A stretch of 46,108 bases of DNA from Syntrophobacterales bacterium (GCA_019429105.1 JAHYJE010000028.1:1-46108); one strand, 5' to 3'. Positions 17,268 through 26,034 are shown, counted from the stretch's first letter. Numbers and translations: made by a program. The notes: a model not told the origin generated them from the sequence alone.

Positions 17268-18521
17268 CTAAAGCAGGTATTGTGCCGGATCGGCGATCTT
17301 GCCCTCCAGCGCTGCCGCGGCTACCGAGGCCGGTGAGGCGACGAAGATTTCAGCCGCCGCATCTCCCATACGGCCCGGAAAGTTCCGGCTTGACGCGGTG
17401 ATGCAGGTTTCGCCTGCGGCCAATACCCCCTGATGCGTTCCCAGGCAGGCGGCGCAGCTCGGGGTAACGAGGGTTGCGCCGGCCTCGACCAACGTTTGAA
17501 TATACCCTTTTGCCATCGCCTCCAGCAAGACCTTTTTGGAGGCGGGAACAACGACGAAGCGCGTCCGGGAATGGATGCGCTTTCCCTGGAGGATCCGGGC
17601 GGCTACGGCAATATCCTCCACCCTGCCGCCGGTACAGGTACCGAGATAGGCCTGGTCGATCGGTCGCCCCAGATATTCGGCGATGTCGGTGACATTGTCC
17701 ACGCTGTGGGGCGCCGCCACCTGCGGCCGGAGGCCGGTGACGTCGAAGGTATGTTCCGCGGCATAGTCGTAGCCGGGATCGGTGGTCGCCAGGGGAAAAG
17801 CCGTATCCCCATGGCTTTGCAGGAAATCGAAGGTAATCCGGTCGGGCTGAATGTAGGCCGTTTTGGCCCCCAGCTCCGTCGTCATGTTGCAGAGGGTCAT
17901 CCGCTCCGATACACCGAGCCTGTCCAGCAGCGGACCAGTAAACTCAATGGCGCGATAGACGCCGTAATCGGCGCCCAGTGTTCCGATCACCTTGAGGATG
18001 ATATCCTTCGCGGCAACCCCCTTGCCCGTTACCCCTTCCAGATTAATGCGGATCACTTCCGGCACACGGAACCAGAGCTGTCCCGTCATTAGAATGATGG
18101 CCAGATCGGTGGCGCCTACGCCGGTCCCGAAGGCGCCGAATGCCCCATGGGTAGTGGTGTGGGAGTCGGTGACGACCAGCAGCATGCCCGGACGAACCAG
18201 CCCTCTGTCCGCCAGGATCTGGTGGCAGACTCCCTGATCGATATCCATCAAGAGATCGATCCGCTGCTCGCGGCAGAACTGACGGAACTGCTTCTGGTTG
18301 TCGGCCTGGATGATTGTCGAAGCGGGGGCGAAATGATCCAGAAACATCACTACCCGGTCGGGGGCAAAGACCCTCTTGCCGCCCATTTCGGCAAACGATC
18401 GAAGCGTTTGCAGGTAGAGATCGTTGATGCCGGCAAGATCGACTGTACAATTGACGATTTCACCGGCGATTACCCGCTCTTTTCCGGCGGCCCGGGCCAG
18501 AATTTTCTCAACGGCGTGCAC
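17268..18521 (-). CDS. Aconitase-superfamily hydro-lyase large subunit (LeuC/HacA type)
   Basis: 417 residues starting at GTG (18521) with AGGAGG seven bases upstream. The [4Fe-4S] ligands are in TDSHTTTHGAFGAFGTGVGA, in LGTCTGGRVEDIAVAA, and in PSCAACLGTHQGVLAAGE with its CxxC. The length and the compact C-terminus match the archaeal/bacterial LeuC2-homoaconitase group rather than E. coli LeuC. It is first gene of the operon and lies about 90 nt downstream of the sigma-54 promoter start. It acts with the small subunit downstream. Candidate substrates are isopropylmalate-like hydroxy-diacids; the exact one is unknown. Confidence 0.9.
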   Translation of the reverse strand: MHAVEKILARAAGKERVIAGEIVNCTVDLAGINDLYLQTLRSFAEMGGKRVFAPDRVVMFLDHFAPASTIIQADNQKQFRQFCREQRIDLLMDIDQGVCHQILADRGLVRPGMLLVVTDSHTTTHGAFGAFGTGVGATDLAIILMTGQLWFRVPEVIRINLEGVTGKGVAAKDIILKVIGTLGADYGVYRAIEFTGPLLDRLGVSERMTLCNMTTELGAKTAYIQPDRITFDFLQSHGDTAFPLATTDPGYDYAAEHTFDVTGLRPQVAAPHSVDNVTDIAEYLGRPIDQAYLGTCTGGRVEDIAVAARILQGKRIHSRTRFVVVPASKKVLLEAMAKGYIQTLVEAGATLVTPSCAACLGTHQGVLAAGETCITASSRNFPGRMGDAAAEIFVASPASVAAAALEGKIADPAQYLL

Positions 18522-18621
18522 AGATTTTCCTCCTGACGTTGTCAGACGATAATTTCCCTCCCCCTGAGGAAAGGGCGTTGTGCATGACTATCACCGATAG
18601 CGCACAGACATCATCACAACC

Positions 18622-18637
18622 GCAAAGATAATGCCAA
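18622..18637 (-). promoter_or_regulatory. Sigma-54 (-24/-12) promoter of the catabolic operon
   Basis: On the minus strand 18637-18622 reads TTGGCATTATCTTTGC. It has the invariant GG and GC exactly 12 bases apart, as required for sigma-54 (consensus TTGGCAC-N5-TTGC). Transcription would start near 18611, about 90 nt before the GTG of the first operon gene. The divergent neighbour encodes a sigma-54 activator, which strongly supports the call. Confidence 0.75.
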
Positions 18638-18795
18638 CGGCTAAAAGCAATATAACACGATGAGCCTGTCATCCATTCAAGTTACTTATTTTGAAGAAAA
18701 AAATTAAATTGTAAGCTGCGCTATTTTCGCCTGTTGCGGACAAAAAAACTATCGTGGGCAATAAAATTTGCCCCGCCGGTGGAAGTTTTCTTGTA

Positions 18796-18826
18796 TTGCA
18801 ACAAAAAAAGGTTTATTTTGTTGCAA
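18796..18826. promoter_or_regulatory. Probable upstream activator site for the sigma-54 regulator
   Basis: TTGCAACAAAA (18796-18806) and TTTTGTTGCAA (18816-18826) form a perfect 11-bp inverted repeat with a 9-nt spacer. Its centre is about 200 bp upstream of the predicted sigma-54 start, the usual distance for an enhancer, and 44 nt upstream of the regulator's own GTG, so it could also mediate autoregulation. The rest of 18522-18854 is A+T-rich and could be bent by IHF; no gene is seen there. Confidence 0.7.
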
Positions 18827-18854
18827 AATGTTTCATCACGATTGAGGAGGAGCC

Positions 18855-20726
18855 GTGCCGAACATCGCCTTCCTGGCACCCGATGAAGAGATGCTGACCA
18901 CCGCAAGGGCCACGCTTGCCGAAACCCATCCCGAGATTTTGCTTGAACAGGGGCTGCTGAGCGCCGGGGTGCGCAAGGCCCGGATACTCGCCCGGCAAGG
19001 CGTAGAGATTGTAATCAGCCGCGGGGGAACGGCCGACGCCATCAAAGAGGCGCGGCTGGGTCTGACGGTGGTGGAGGTGCCGATTACGGGGCTGGACATG
19101 ATCCGCGCACTGGAGGAAGCCAGGCGCCACGGCCGTCGGATAGCCGTCATCGCCTTTCCGTCGATGATCATGGGGATCGACTGTCTGGGAACGATCCTCG
19201 ATATCGACCTGAGGTGCTATATCATCCACAGTGAATTCGAGGCGGAGGCCAATGTTATCAAGGCCTTCCGAGAGGGGGCGGATATCGTCATCGGCGGCGT
19301 CATCACGACGCAGACCGGAAGGAGGCACAACCGCCCCTGCGTCATGATCCGCAGCGGCGCCGAAGGGATCATCCAGGCCGCTCTCGAGGCCGAGCGTATC
19401 GCCGAGGCCAGGCGGATCGAAAAGGTCAAAGGCACGCTTTTCCAAACCGTTCTGGACTACGCCTATGAGGGGATCATCTCGATCGATCAGGAGCGCCAGG
19501 TCGTTACGTTCAATCCGGAAGCGGAACGGATCACCCGAACCGATGGCAAGCGGGCAATCGGCCGAAAAATCCAGGAGAGCCTGCCGCAGTTGAAGCTGGA
19601 GCGACTTCTTGCCACAGGAAAGGAGGAACTCGGCCAGGTCATCGACGTCGGAAGGGTCCAAATCCTGTGCAACAAGGTGCCGATCCGAGTCAGCGGAAAA
19701 ACGATCGGCGCCGTGGCGACCTTTCAGGATACCGGCAACATCCAGCAGTGGGAAGCGAATATCCGCAAGAAGATCTATGCGGAGGAGCATACCGCCGTCT
19801 TCACCTTCGCGGATATAATCGGCGCCAGCCGTCAGATGCGCCACTGCGTGGCGGTCGCCGAACAGTTTGCAGCGGCGGACGCCTCCATCCTGATCTCCGG
19901 AGAGACGGGCACCGGAAAAGAGGTTTTCTCCCAGAGTATCCACAACGCGAGTAAACGCGGCCATCAACCGTTCGTCGCGATCAACTGCGCAGCCCTTCCC
20001 GCCCAAATCTTAGAGAGCGAGCTGTTCGGTTATGTCGGGGGCGCGTTTACCGGGGCAAGCCAGAAGGGAAAACCGGGATTGCTTGAGATCGCCCACGGAG
20101 GGACCCTCCTCCTCGACGAGATCGCCGAAATGGACTACTCTCTTCAGAGCAAGCTGCTGCGGGTAATTCAGGAGCGAAAAGTGATGCGTCTTGGCAGCGA
20201 TCGGGTTCTGCCGGTCGATATTCGCCTGATCGCCGCGACCAACAAAAACCTCAAGGAACTGGTCGGCGCCAGCCGATTCCGCGCCGATCTTTACTACCGG
20301 CTGAATGTACTGCGTCTCCACCTGCCGCCGCTTCGGGAAAGGCCCGAGGATATCGTCCCATTTGCCCGAAGCTTTCTGGCGAAACATGCCGCCCAGCTCA
20401 ATCGCCATCTCCGGTTCAGCCGGGCGGCCATGGAGGTCTTCTTCCGGCACCCCTGGCCGGGCAACGTCCGCGAACTTCAGAATACGATCGAACGCATTGT
20501 TGCCGTCTGCAGGCAGGAGACGGTTCAGGTCGATCTGGTACTCCAGATGATGCGGGAGGATGAGATGGTTGAACCCTTTGCGGTCGGCGCAGGCGCCATG
20601 GGGGTAGAGACGATTCGGCAGGCGCTCGCCACTGCCCGCGGCAGGAAAACGGAAGCCGCCAAACTCCTCGGTGTCAGCCGATCAACCCTCTGGCGGAGGA
20701 TGAAAGGCCTGGGCAATCAGCGGTGA
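18855..20726 (+). CDS. Sigma-54-dependent activator with PrpR-type sensor domain
   Basis: 623 residues, GTG start with GAGGAGG four bases upstream. Residues 1-185 form a PrpR_N-type domain (GLLSAGVRKARILARQGVEI, ISRGGTADAIKE), which in PrpR senses a small carboxylate such as 2-methylcitrate. A PAS domain follows at about 192-300. The AAA+ core has Walker A GETGTGKE (349-356), GAFTGA (396-401) and GGTLLLDEI (415-423), so it can contact sigma-54. A Fis-type helix-turn-helix ends the protein (KTEAAKLLGVSRSTLWRRMK). It is divergent from the eight-gene operon across a 333-nt gap holding a sigma-54 promoter and a perfect inverted repeat. It most likely activates that operon in response to its substrate or a product. 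Confidence 0.92.
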   Translation: MPNIAFLAPDEEMLTTARATLAETHPEILLEQGLLSAGVRKARILARQGVEIVISRGGTADAIKEARLGLTVVEVPITGLDMIRALEEARRHGRRIAVIAFPSMIMGIDCLGTILDIDLRCYIIHSEFEAEANVIKAFREGADIVIGGVITTQTGRRHNRPCVMIRSGAEGIIQAALEAERIAEARRIEKVKGTLFQTVLDYAYEGIISIDQERQVVTFNPEAERITRTDGKRAIGRKIQESLPQLKLERLLATGKEELGQVIDVGRVQILCNKVPIRVSGKTIGAVATFQDTGNIQQWEANIRKKIYAEEHTAVFTFADIIGASRQMRHCVAVAEQFAAADASILISGETGTGKEVFSQSIHNASKRGHQPFVAINCAALPAQILESELFGYVGGAFTGASQKGKPGLLEIAHGGTLLLDEIAEMDYSLQSKLLRVIQERKVMRLGSDRVLPVDIRLIAATNKNLKELVGASRFRADLYYRLNVLRLHLPPLRERPEDIVPFARSFLAKHAAQLNRHLRFSRAAMEVFFRHPWPGNVRELQNTIERIVAVCRQETVQVDLVLQMMREDEMVEPFAVGAGAMGVETIRQALATARGRKTEAAKLLGVSRSTLWRRMKGLGNQR

Positions 20727-20943
20727 GAGATCAGGAGAGGTTCGCTGCGGGTCATGCCTCAGGCTGAGACCGGATATTCGGCAGAAGCTGATTGATAAGA
20801 CCTTGTTTTTACGAAAATCGTGCGATAGGGGGAGCGGCCTTGTACGTCAAGTAAAATTTATCACAACACATGGTGTTAAATCGACAGGCGTTTCTGGGTA
20901 TTCAAAGACAGTTCCATTTGAACATCATCCATAAAATATTATT

Positions 20944-21567
20944 TCAAGCAGTTCCGAACTTTAGTGTTTTCATTGCAAAGTCTTTGATGCATACGGCAAG
21001 CTCTTCTACTCGCGACTGGAAGAAATGATCTGCGCCGGGGATGATCTCCAAGCGGCAGGCAAGCTCAGCCTCAACATTTTTTATCCTCTCTACTGAACAG
21101 TACGGATCGTGATCCCCGCAGACAACAAGGCCCACTTTCCCCCGCAATGTCTGAAAGTCAAAATCGAAGAGATTGATCGGCGGTGAAACAAAAAGTGCCG
21201 GAAGCAAGTTTCTGCTGCCGAGCATTTCGGCATTCACCCATGCCCCGAATGAATAGCCGGCAGGCAGGATCTCCGTAATCCCCTGGTCCTCCATAAAGGA
21301 GATAGCCGCCAGGACATCATACTGCTCTCCCCGCCCGTCATCAAAAGATCCGGAGCTCTTTCCTGCTCCCCGGAAATTGAAACGAAGTGTTGAAATACCA
21401 GCGGCAAAAAAGGTTTCAGCAAGCGTCTTCACAATGGGATTGTCCATGTCACCTCCCATCAAAGAATGAGGGTGTGAGATTACCGCTCCAATAGCTCCAC
21501 CCGAGTTGGCATAGAGACCCTCAAGACGGATATTCCCTTGACCAAAGACAACCTTTTTCTCTTCCAT
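20944..21567 (-). CDS. Alpha/beta hydrolase (COG2945-like)
   Basis: 207 residues, short like the COG2945 group. The core is ISHPHSLMGGDMDNPIVKTL with an HPHS oxyanion region, then STLRFNFRGAGKSSGSFDDG, the nucleophile elbow AGYSFGAW (Ser), an Asp in CGDHDPYC and a His in GADHFF. All three catalytic positions are present. It is a cytoplasmic serine hydrolase of unknown substrate. It lies in the same direction as the thioesterase-glyoxalase genes but 179 nt from them. The 217 nt between this gene and the sigma-54 regulator hold only a small palindrome AACACatgGTGTT at 20865-20877. Confidence 0.82.
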   Translation of the reverse strand: MEEKKVVFGQGNIRLEGLYANSGGAIGAVISHPHSLMGGDMDNPIVKTLAETFFAAGISTLRFNFRGAGKSSGSFDDGRGEQYDVLAAISFMEDQGITEILPAGYSFGAWVNAEMLGSRNLLPALFVSPPINLFDFDFQTLRGKVGLVVCGDHDPYCSVERIKNVEAELACRLEIIPGADHFFQSRVEELAVCIKDFAMKTLKFGTA

Positions 21568-21746
21568 CTCAGTTTACAGCCAATTTACCGGTTCACCGGC
21601 ATTTTTGTTGAATTTCGTTTCGGACGGCTTGAGTTGAAAATCCCTATTCGCTTCAACAATGGCCGTATTGAGAGGCAACAGTCATTTTCGCCGTCCGTTC
21701 TAATGATTTTGTCATGCAATAATAAATCCCCTTTTACTTTTTACTT

Positions 21747-22205
21747 TTAACCGGTCCCCTTTTCCTGCCTCAGACGTTCCGCCGGAACTGCCATCAGCGT
21801 CACCACGGCTTTGGCGACCAATTTTTCACCGCTCACCCGGACGTCGTAAACATCAGATTCGGAAACGATGATTCTTTTCCCTTGGCTGATTACCTGCGAA
21901 CGGCAGCGAATAACATTTCCAAATGCGGGTTTCAGCAAATTGATTTTGAACTCGATCGTCAAGATTCTGAAGTTTTCGGTAACTGTCGTGAAAGCGGAAT
22001 AGCCGGCTGTATGATCGGCCATGGCAGCCATCAGCCCCGCATGGATAAAATTATCCTGGGTGCGGTGATGGTCGCCGATCGCCACCTCTGATTCGAAAAA
22101 CCCTTGCTCCACCTTCAGCGCCTTCAAGCCGCAGTATTTGATAAATCCCCTGCAGAAATCGGCGGCAAGAAAATCCCTTCTTTCCTGAGTCAGACCATGC
22201 TCCAT
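21747..22205 (-). CDS. PaaI-type hotdog thioesterase
   Basis: 152 residues from MEHGLTQERR at 22205, chosen because GAGGTG lies 10 nt upstream; an ATG six codons earlier has no ribosome site. The hotdog motif HRTQDNFIHAGLMAAMADHTAG corresponds to the PaaI active-site loop and helix (HxNxxGxxHGGxxxxLxD), with Asp in MADHT as likely catalytic residue. Later IEFKINLLKPAFGN and AVVTLMAVP are typical strands. It should hydrolyse a short- or medium-chain or aromatic acyl-CoA. It follows glyoxalase I by 82 nt and may belong to the same transcript. The substrate is not deducible. Confidence 0.83.
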   Translation of the reverse strand: MEHGLTQERRDFLAADFCRGFIKYCGLKALKVEQGFFESEVAIGDHHRTQDNFIHAGLMAAMADHTAGYSAFTTVTENFRILTIEFKINLLKPAFGNVIRCRSQVISQGKRIIVSESDVYDVRVSGEKLVAKAVVTLMAVPAERLRQEKGTG

Positions 22206-22287
22206 ATTAAAGATGCACCTCATTGATCTTGATTATAATTAAAGAGAGAGTAGAGCGGAAGGGGTTTTCCTCCCCCATTATCCGCTC

Positions 22288-22656
22288 TTATCGCCGGGGA
22301 AGAATTTCGATCCAGTAATCGTCCGGGTCGTGGATAAAGTAGATTCCCATATTGGGGTTTTCGTGACAGATGCAGCCCATTTGCTGATGAAGGGCATGGG
22401 CTGCGGCAAAGTCGTCCACGATCAGTGCCAGGTGAAACTCGTTGTCGCCGAGGTTATACGGTTCCTTCCGGTCTCGAAGCCAGGTGAGTTCCAGTTGGTG
22501 TCCAGTCTCGCCGTCGCCCAAAAAAACGAGGATGAAGCTGCCGTCGGCGGGCGCCTTTCTGCGGACCTCGGTCAGATTCAGCGCCTCCTTATAGAAATTG
22601 ACGCTTTTCTCCAGATCAAGGACGTTGAAATTGTTGTGCGCAAAGCGAAATTTCAT
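22288..22656 (-). CDS. gloA: Glyoxalase I (lactoylglutathione lyase family)
   Basis: 122 residues with the two beta-alpha-beta-beta-beta modules of VOC metalloenzymes. It begins MKFRFAHNNFNVLDLEKSVNFY with the first metal His. Glu follows in HQLELTW, His in NEFHLALIVDDF and Glu in DDYWIEILP. These are the four metal ligands of nickel-type GloA. It converts the methylglyoxal-thiol adduct to an S-lactoyl thioester. It starts 13 nt after the glyoxalase II-like gene, so the pair probably detoxifies methylglyoxal together. The length is shorter than E. coli GloA (135) because of a short C-terminus. Confidence 0.9.
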   Translation of the reverse strand: MKFRFAHNNFNVLDLEKSVNFYKEALNLTEVRRKAPADGSFILVFLGDGETGHQLELTWLRDRKEPYNLGDNEFHLALIVDDFAAAHALHQQMGCICHENPNMGIYFIHDPDDYWIEILPRR

Positions 22657-22669
22657 TGCGAATTCTCCT

Positions 22670-23368
22670 TTATTCGATGCTCATAAGCGATTGCCAGCGT
22701 TCCCACTGTGTCTCCCGGGGAAGCTTCCGCTTCGCCAAAAGAGCAATGATATCCGGTTCATTGAAACGGAAATAGGGATTGATGTTTTTCTCATCGGCCA
22801 GAGTGGAAAAGACATGTTCCGGGTCGTAACGCCGCAGGAAGTCGTCGCCTGCCTGGTTTCCCGGTTCGAGGTACTTGGCGAAGGCCAGGGAATCGCGGAC
22901 ATAATCGTGGCCGGCGTAAACGACCGTCGCTTCCGGAAGCTCTTTCAGCCTCAGGATTGAGTTGTAGAATCCCTTCAGATCGCCGGAAAAACAGTTGCCG
23001 ATAGTGCCGTTAAAGAGAGTGTCGCCGGAAATCAGGGCGCTGCCGGTGTAAAAACAACGAGAATCATTGGTATGTCCCGGCGTAGGGATGATTCGGATCT
23101 TCTGACGATCAAGTTCAATATTCTCGCCGCGAAGGTCATCGCCGGTCAAAAGACGCGCCTGCGACCCCTTCAGCAGGGCGACATTGCCGCACGTATGATC
23201 CTGATGAGTATGGGTATTTACGACATGCTGCAGAGAAAGACCGTGTTTAGCGACGAATGCAATGATTGCGTCTGCCGCCCCGCCGTCCACGGCCATGGCT
23301 TGTGCTTCTCCGTAAACCAGATAGCCGAGGTTGTCGGCGCCGTAACGAAACTGTTTTATCTTCAGCAA
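22670..23368 (-). CDS. Metallo-beta-lactamase-fold hydrolase, glyoxalase II-like
   Basis: 232 residues. The start is TTG at 23368 with GGGGG five bases upstream; no ATG fits the N-terminal strand better. The binuclear metal motif NTHTHQDHTCGN (HxHxDH), PGHT, SGDTLFNGTIG and AGHDY are all present and follow hydroxyacylglutathione hydrolases. The C-terminal part (NINPYFRFNEPDI) resembles the GloB substrate-binding helix region. It would hydrolyse S-lactoylglutathione or a similar thioester to lactate. It pairs with glyoxalase I 13 nt downstream. The thiol cofactor in this organism is unknown, so the exact substrate is inferred. Confidence 0.85.
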   Translation of the reverse strand: MLKIKQFRYGADNLGYLVYGEAQAMAVDGGAADAIIAFVAKHGLSLQHVVNTHTHQDHTCGNVALLKGSQARLLTGDDLRGENIELDRQKIRIIPTPGHTNDSRCFYTGSALISGDTLFNGTIGNCFSGDLKGFYNSILRLKELPEATVVYAGHDYVRDSLAFAKYLEPGNQAGDDFLRRYDPEHVFSTLADEKNINPYFRFNEPDIIALLAKRKLPRETQWERWQSLMSIE

Positions 23369-23407
23369 GCAGCCCCCAAAGATGGATGAGGTAAAAGAGG
23401 TTTGCGG

Positions 23408-24160
23408 TTACCCGTTATGTCCGCTGTTTAAAGGACAAACCTTGATGCATTCAGCACAGGCAATCCAGTAGTTGTCGCCGGCCGTGTTGATAACCCGTTC
23501 AATTTTTTCCAATCCTTCCCTGGTTTGCAGGGCCAGGGGATAAATGGCATGCTTGATCGCGTAGCCAAGGCAGGTCATTTTGTGAAACCGGCCGTTTTCG
23601 TCAAAAGCTTGGGCGGGACAAGATTTGGCGCAAGCCGTGCATTGGGGAGGGCAGGGATCGGGCGCCAGCATCGGATCGGCTTCTATTTCCGCATCGGTGA
23701 CGACGGCGGCGAACCGCAAGCGCGAGCCGTATTGCGGATGATAGGTCTGGCCGCTGCGGCCAAAGCTCCCCAGGCCGGCATTTACCGCGGCATGTTTCAA
23801 AGACAGCATGCCCCAGGGTTCAAGCTTATGAAAGACCAGCGGGGCATAGCTCGGAACGGGAACGGCGAGGAATTTGCCCTGGGCTTCGATATAATTGCAA
23901 AGGGCCAGGGATATGTCGTCAAGACGTTTATAGGTGCTGTGATAGCAGCGGTGCAGTGCATAAAGGTGATAATCAGGCGAACTCAGTATGCCCTGCGGCA
24001 TGGCGAAGCCGAAGACAATAACCGTTGCTGCGTTGCGGCAGATGCGCGCCGGATGGTGCGCCTCCGGGGCAGCGGCAAACCGTTCTGCTGAAGCAACACC
24101 CCAGACTTCAACTTGTGTCTCCAAAAACTTGCCGATTGCCTGCTTCAAGTCACCGCTCAT
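23408..24160 (-). CDS. Double [4Fe-4S] cluster protein (QueG-like reductase family)
   Basis: 250 residues from the third of three tandem ATGs (24160), which gives GGAGG a 7-nt spacing. The N-terminal part carries GLGSFGRSGQTYHPQYGSRL, a motif shared with epoxyqueuosine reductase-like proteins. Two ferredoxin motifs follow: CPPQCTACAKSCP and CAECIKVCP. It lacks the HEAT-repeat extension of QueG and is shorter, so it is a stand-alone family member, often annotated only as an iron-sulfur binding protein. It lies 53 nt after iscU and 39 nt before the glyoxalase II gene. It is probably cotranscribed with nifS-iscU and might be one of their clients. Confidence 0.8.
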   Translation of the reverse strand: MSGDLKQAIGKFLETQVEVWGVASAERFAAAPEAHHPARICRNAATVIVFGFAMPQGILSSPDYHLYALHRCYHSTYKRLDDISLALCNYIEAQGKFLAVPVPSYAPLVFHKLEPWGMLSLKHAAVNAGLGSFGRSGQTYHPQYGSRLRFAAVVTDAEIEADPMLAPDPCPPQCTACAKSCPAQAFDENGRFHKMTCLGYAIKHAIYPLALQTREGLEKIERVINTAGDNYWIACAECIKVCPLNSGHNG

Positions 24161-24213
24161 CATCATGCCTCCCTGTAAGCAAATCAATCCACGCCAAAAC
24201 GCTTCAAGATGCC

Positions 24214-24666
24214 TTAGTCGTCAAAAATTTCAGCGCTCCCATGGGTCTGGTTGCACTTATTGCAGCACCCTTTACAGGCAATGCTTTCATTGGGCGGAAA
24301 ACCGCTCTTTATTCGATAATCCTCAAGCGCCGCCGCAATCGCTTCCTGCGCGAGATTTGAGCAGTGCATCTTTACCTGCGGCAGACCGTCCAGCGCCTCG
24401 GCGACGGCCAAGTTTGTTATTTTCATGGCTTCATCAACGGTCTTGCCCTTTACCAGCTCGGTCGCCATACTGCTTGTGGCGACAGCGGCGCCGCAGCCAA
24501 AGGTCTTGAATTTGGCATCAACGATAATGTTGTTCTCGATCTTCAGATACATTTTCATTATATCGCCGCATTTGGGATTGCCCACCTGGCCTATGCCGCT
24601 CGCATCTGCAATTTCTCCGACATTTCTTGGATTTGTAAAATGATCCATGACCTTTGCACTGTACAT
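24214..24666 (-). CDS. iscU: IscU/NifU N-terminal-type Fe-S scaffold protein
   Basis: 150 residues. It begins MYSAKVMDHFTNPRNVGE. The three conserved cluster Cys are seen in NPKCGDIM, KTFGCGAAVATSSMA and VKMHCSNLAQEA. The C-terminus adds a further Cys-rich tail, ACKGCCNKCNQTH, absent from E. coli IscU but seen in NifU-like proteins of anaerobes. It assembles [2Fe-2S]/[4Fe-4S] clusters using sulfur from the desulfurase encoded 27 nt upstream. The Asp of the usual NPxxCGD motif is present, suggesting cluster transfer is possible. No iscA, hscA or iscR is nearby, so this is a minimal two-gene system. Confidence 0.92.
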   Translation of the reverse strand: MYSAKVMDHFTNPRNVGEIADASGIGQVGNPKCGDIMKMYLKIENNIIVDAKFKTFGCGAAVATSSMATELVKGKTVDEAMKITNLAVAEALDGLPQVKMHCSNLAQEAIAAALEDYRIKSGFPPNESIACKGCCNKCNQTHGSAEIFDD

Positions 24667-24693
24667 TTTATTTACCTCGTTTTACTCTGTTTT

Positions 24694-25890
24694 TTAAAAC
24701 TTTTGCGCGCTTTCTTTGCCTTTGACTGCCTCATACAGGGGAGACATTTCTCTCAGCCTGGCGACAATTTTAGGGATCTCCGCCAGTAAATAAGCGACAT
24801 CTTCCTCGGTGTTTTCTTCTCCGAAGGTCAGCCTCAGGGAACCATGGGCTATTTCATGGGGAAGGCCGATAGCCAAAAGCACATGTGAGGGGTCTAATGA
24901 ACCGGAGGCGCAGGCAGAGCCGCTTGACCCGCAGACACCCTTCATATCCAGCATCAGCAGCAGTGACTCTCCCTCAATGTACCGAAACGAAATATTTACA
25001 TTGCCGGGCAATCGGCTATCTCTGTGTCCATTAAGTTTGATATGCGGCACACTGGCCATAAGCCCTTCAATCGTCTTTTCCCTTAGATTAACCAGTTTTT
25101 TATTATATTCAGCAACATTTTCTGTCGCCAATTCAATTGCTTTTCCCAAGCCAACAATGCCGGGAATATTTTCCGTGCTGGCCCTTTTCCCTCTTTCCTG
25201 GTGCCCGCCATGGATAAAGGAGGAAATCCGGACGCCCTTGCGAATATAGAGAACCCCTGTTCCTTTAGGCCCGTAGAACTTATGACCGGACAACGACAAC
25301 AGGTCGATATTCATCTTCTCGACATCAATAGGGATATTGCCTACTGCCTGAACGGCATCTGTGTGGAATAAAACGCCATTTTCTCTTGCCAGGGCGCCGA
25401 TCTCCGCGATTGGCTCGATAGTGCCGATCTCATTATTGGCGAACATTATGCTGATAAGAATGGTAGTACCTTTAATGGCATTTTTAACCTGCTCCAGGGA
25501 TACCAGCCCATCCCGGTCAACCGGCAGATATGTTACCTCGAAACCCTCTTCTTCCAAATATTTGCATGAATTCAAGATCGCCGCGTGTTCGATTGCGGAA
25601 GTGATAATATGCTTGCCTTTTTTCTTATGGGCGGCAGCAATGCCCTTCAACGCCCAGTTGTCGGCCTCACTGCCCGAGCCGGTAAAATATATTTCTCTTG
25701 CCTGCGCACCGATGGCCCGGGCCACTTTCTCTCGGGCCGCTTCGATGGCGTCTTTGGTCGCTCGGCCTAAACTGTATATTGAAGAGGCATTGCCAAAATG
25801 TTCGCAAAAATACGGCTTCATGGCATCAAATACTTCCGGCTTTACATAGGTGGTTGCAGCATGATCCAGGTAAATAATTCTATCTCCCAT
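24694..25890 (-). CDS. nifS: Cysteine desulfurase (NifS/IscS type)
   Basis: 398 residues from [14 protein letters not shown] at 25890, supported by AAGGAGCGTTGTT; 12 in-frame codons upstream are not needed. The PLP Lys is in [12 protein letters not shown]. Other motifs are [25 protein letters not shown] and [12 protein letters not shown]. The catalytic Cys is in [13 protein letters not shown] on the usual mobile loop. It supplies persulfide sulfur to the scaffold encoded directly downstream. It has its own strong predicted promoter at 26035-26063 with a 138-nt leader. It is probably first gene of a six-gene run ending at the thioesterase. Confidence 0.94.
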   Translation of the reverse strand: MGDRIIYLDHAATTYVKPEVFDAMKPYFCEHFGNASSIYSLGRATKDAIEAAREKVARAIGAQAREIYFTGSGSEADNWALKGIAAAHKKKGKHIITSAIEHAAILNSCKYLEEEGFEVTYLPVDRDGLVSLEQVKNAIKGTTILISIMFANNEIGTIEPIAEIGALARENGVLFHTDAVQAVGNIPIDVEKMNIDLLSLSGHKFYGPKGTGVLYIRKGVRISSFIHGGHQERGKRASTENIPGIVGLGKAIELATENVAEYNKKLVNLREKTIEGLMASVPHIKLNGHRDSRLPGNVNISFRYIEGESLLLMLDMKGVCGSSGSACASGSLDPSHVLLAIGLPHEIAHGSLRLTFGEENTEEDVAYLLAEIPKIVARLREMSPLYEAVKGKESAQKF

Positions 25891-26034
25891 AACAACGCTC
25901 CTTATATGTTTTTGCTCAATTTGCAATCAATCGGCACATCGGCAAACACGCAAGTTTTACAGCTTCTTGCCGGCATGTCTAAATCAATGCTATCCAATGC
26001 TTAGATTGATCAGGCTTTGCTGTTTGACGCTTGG

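Noticed and set aside
16639-18521. Assigning the aconitase-type pair as leuC/leuD of leucine synthesis
   Set aside because: No leuA or leuB nearby, and the genes head an operon with a transporter and other dehydratases; the catabolic reading is favoured but not proven.
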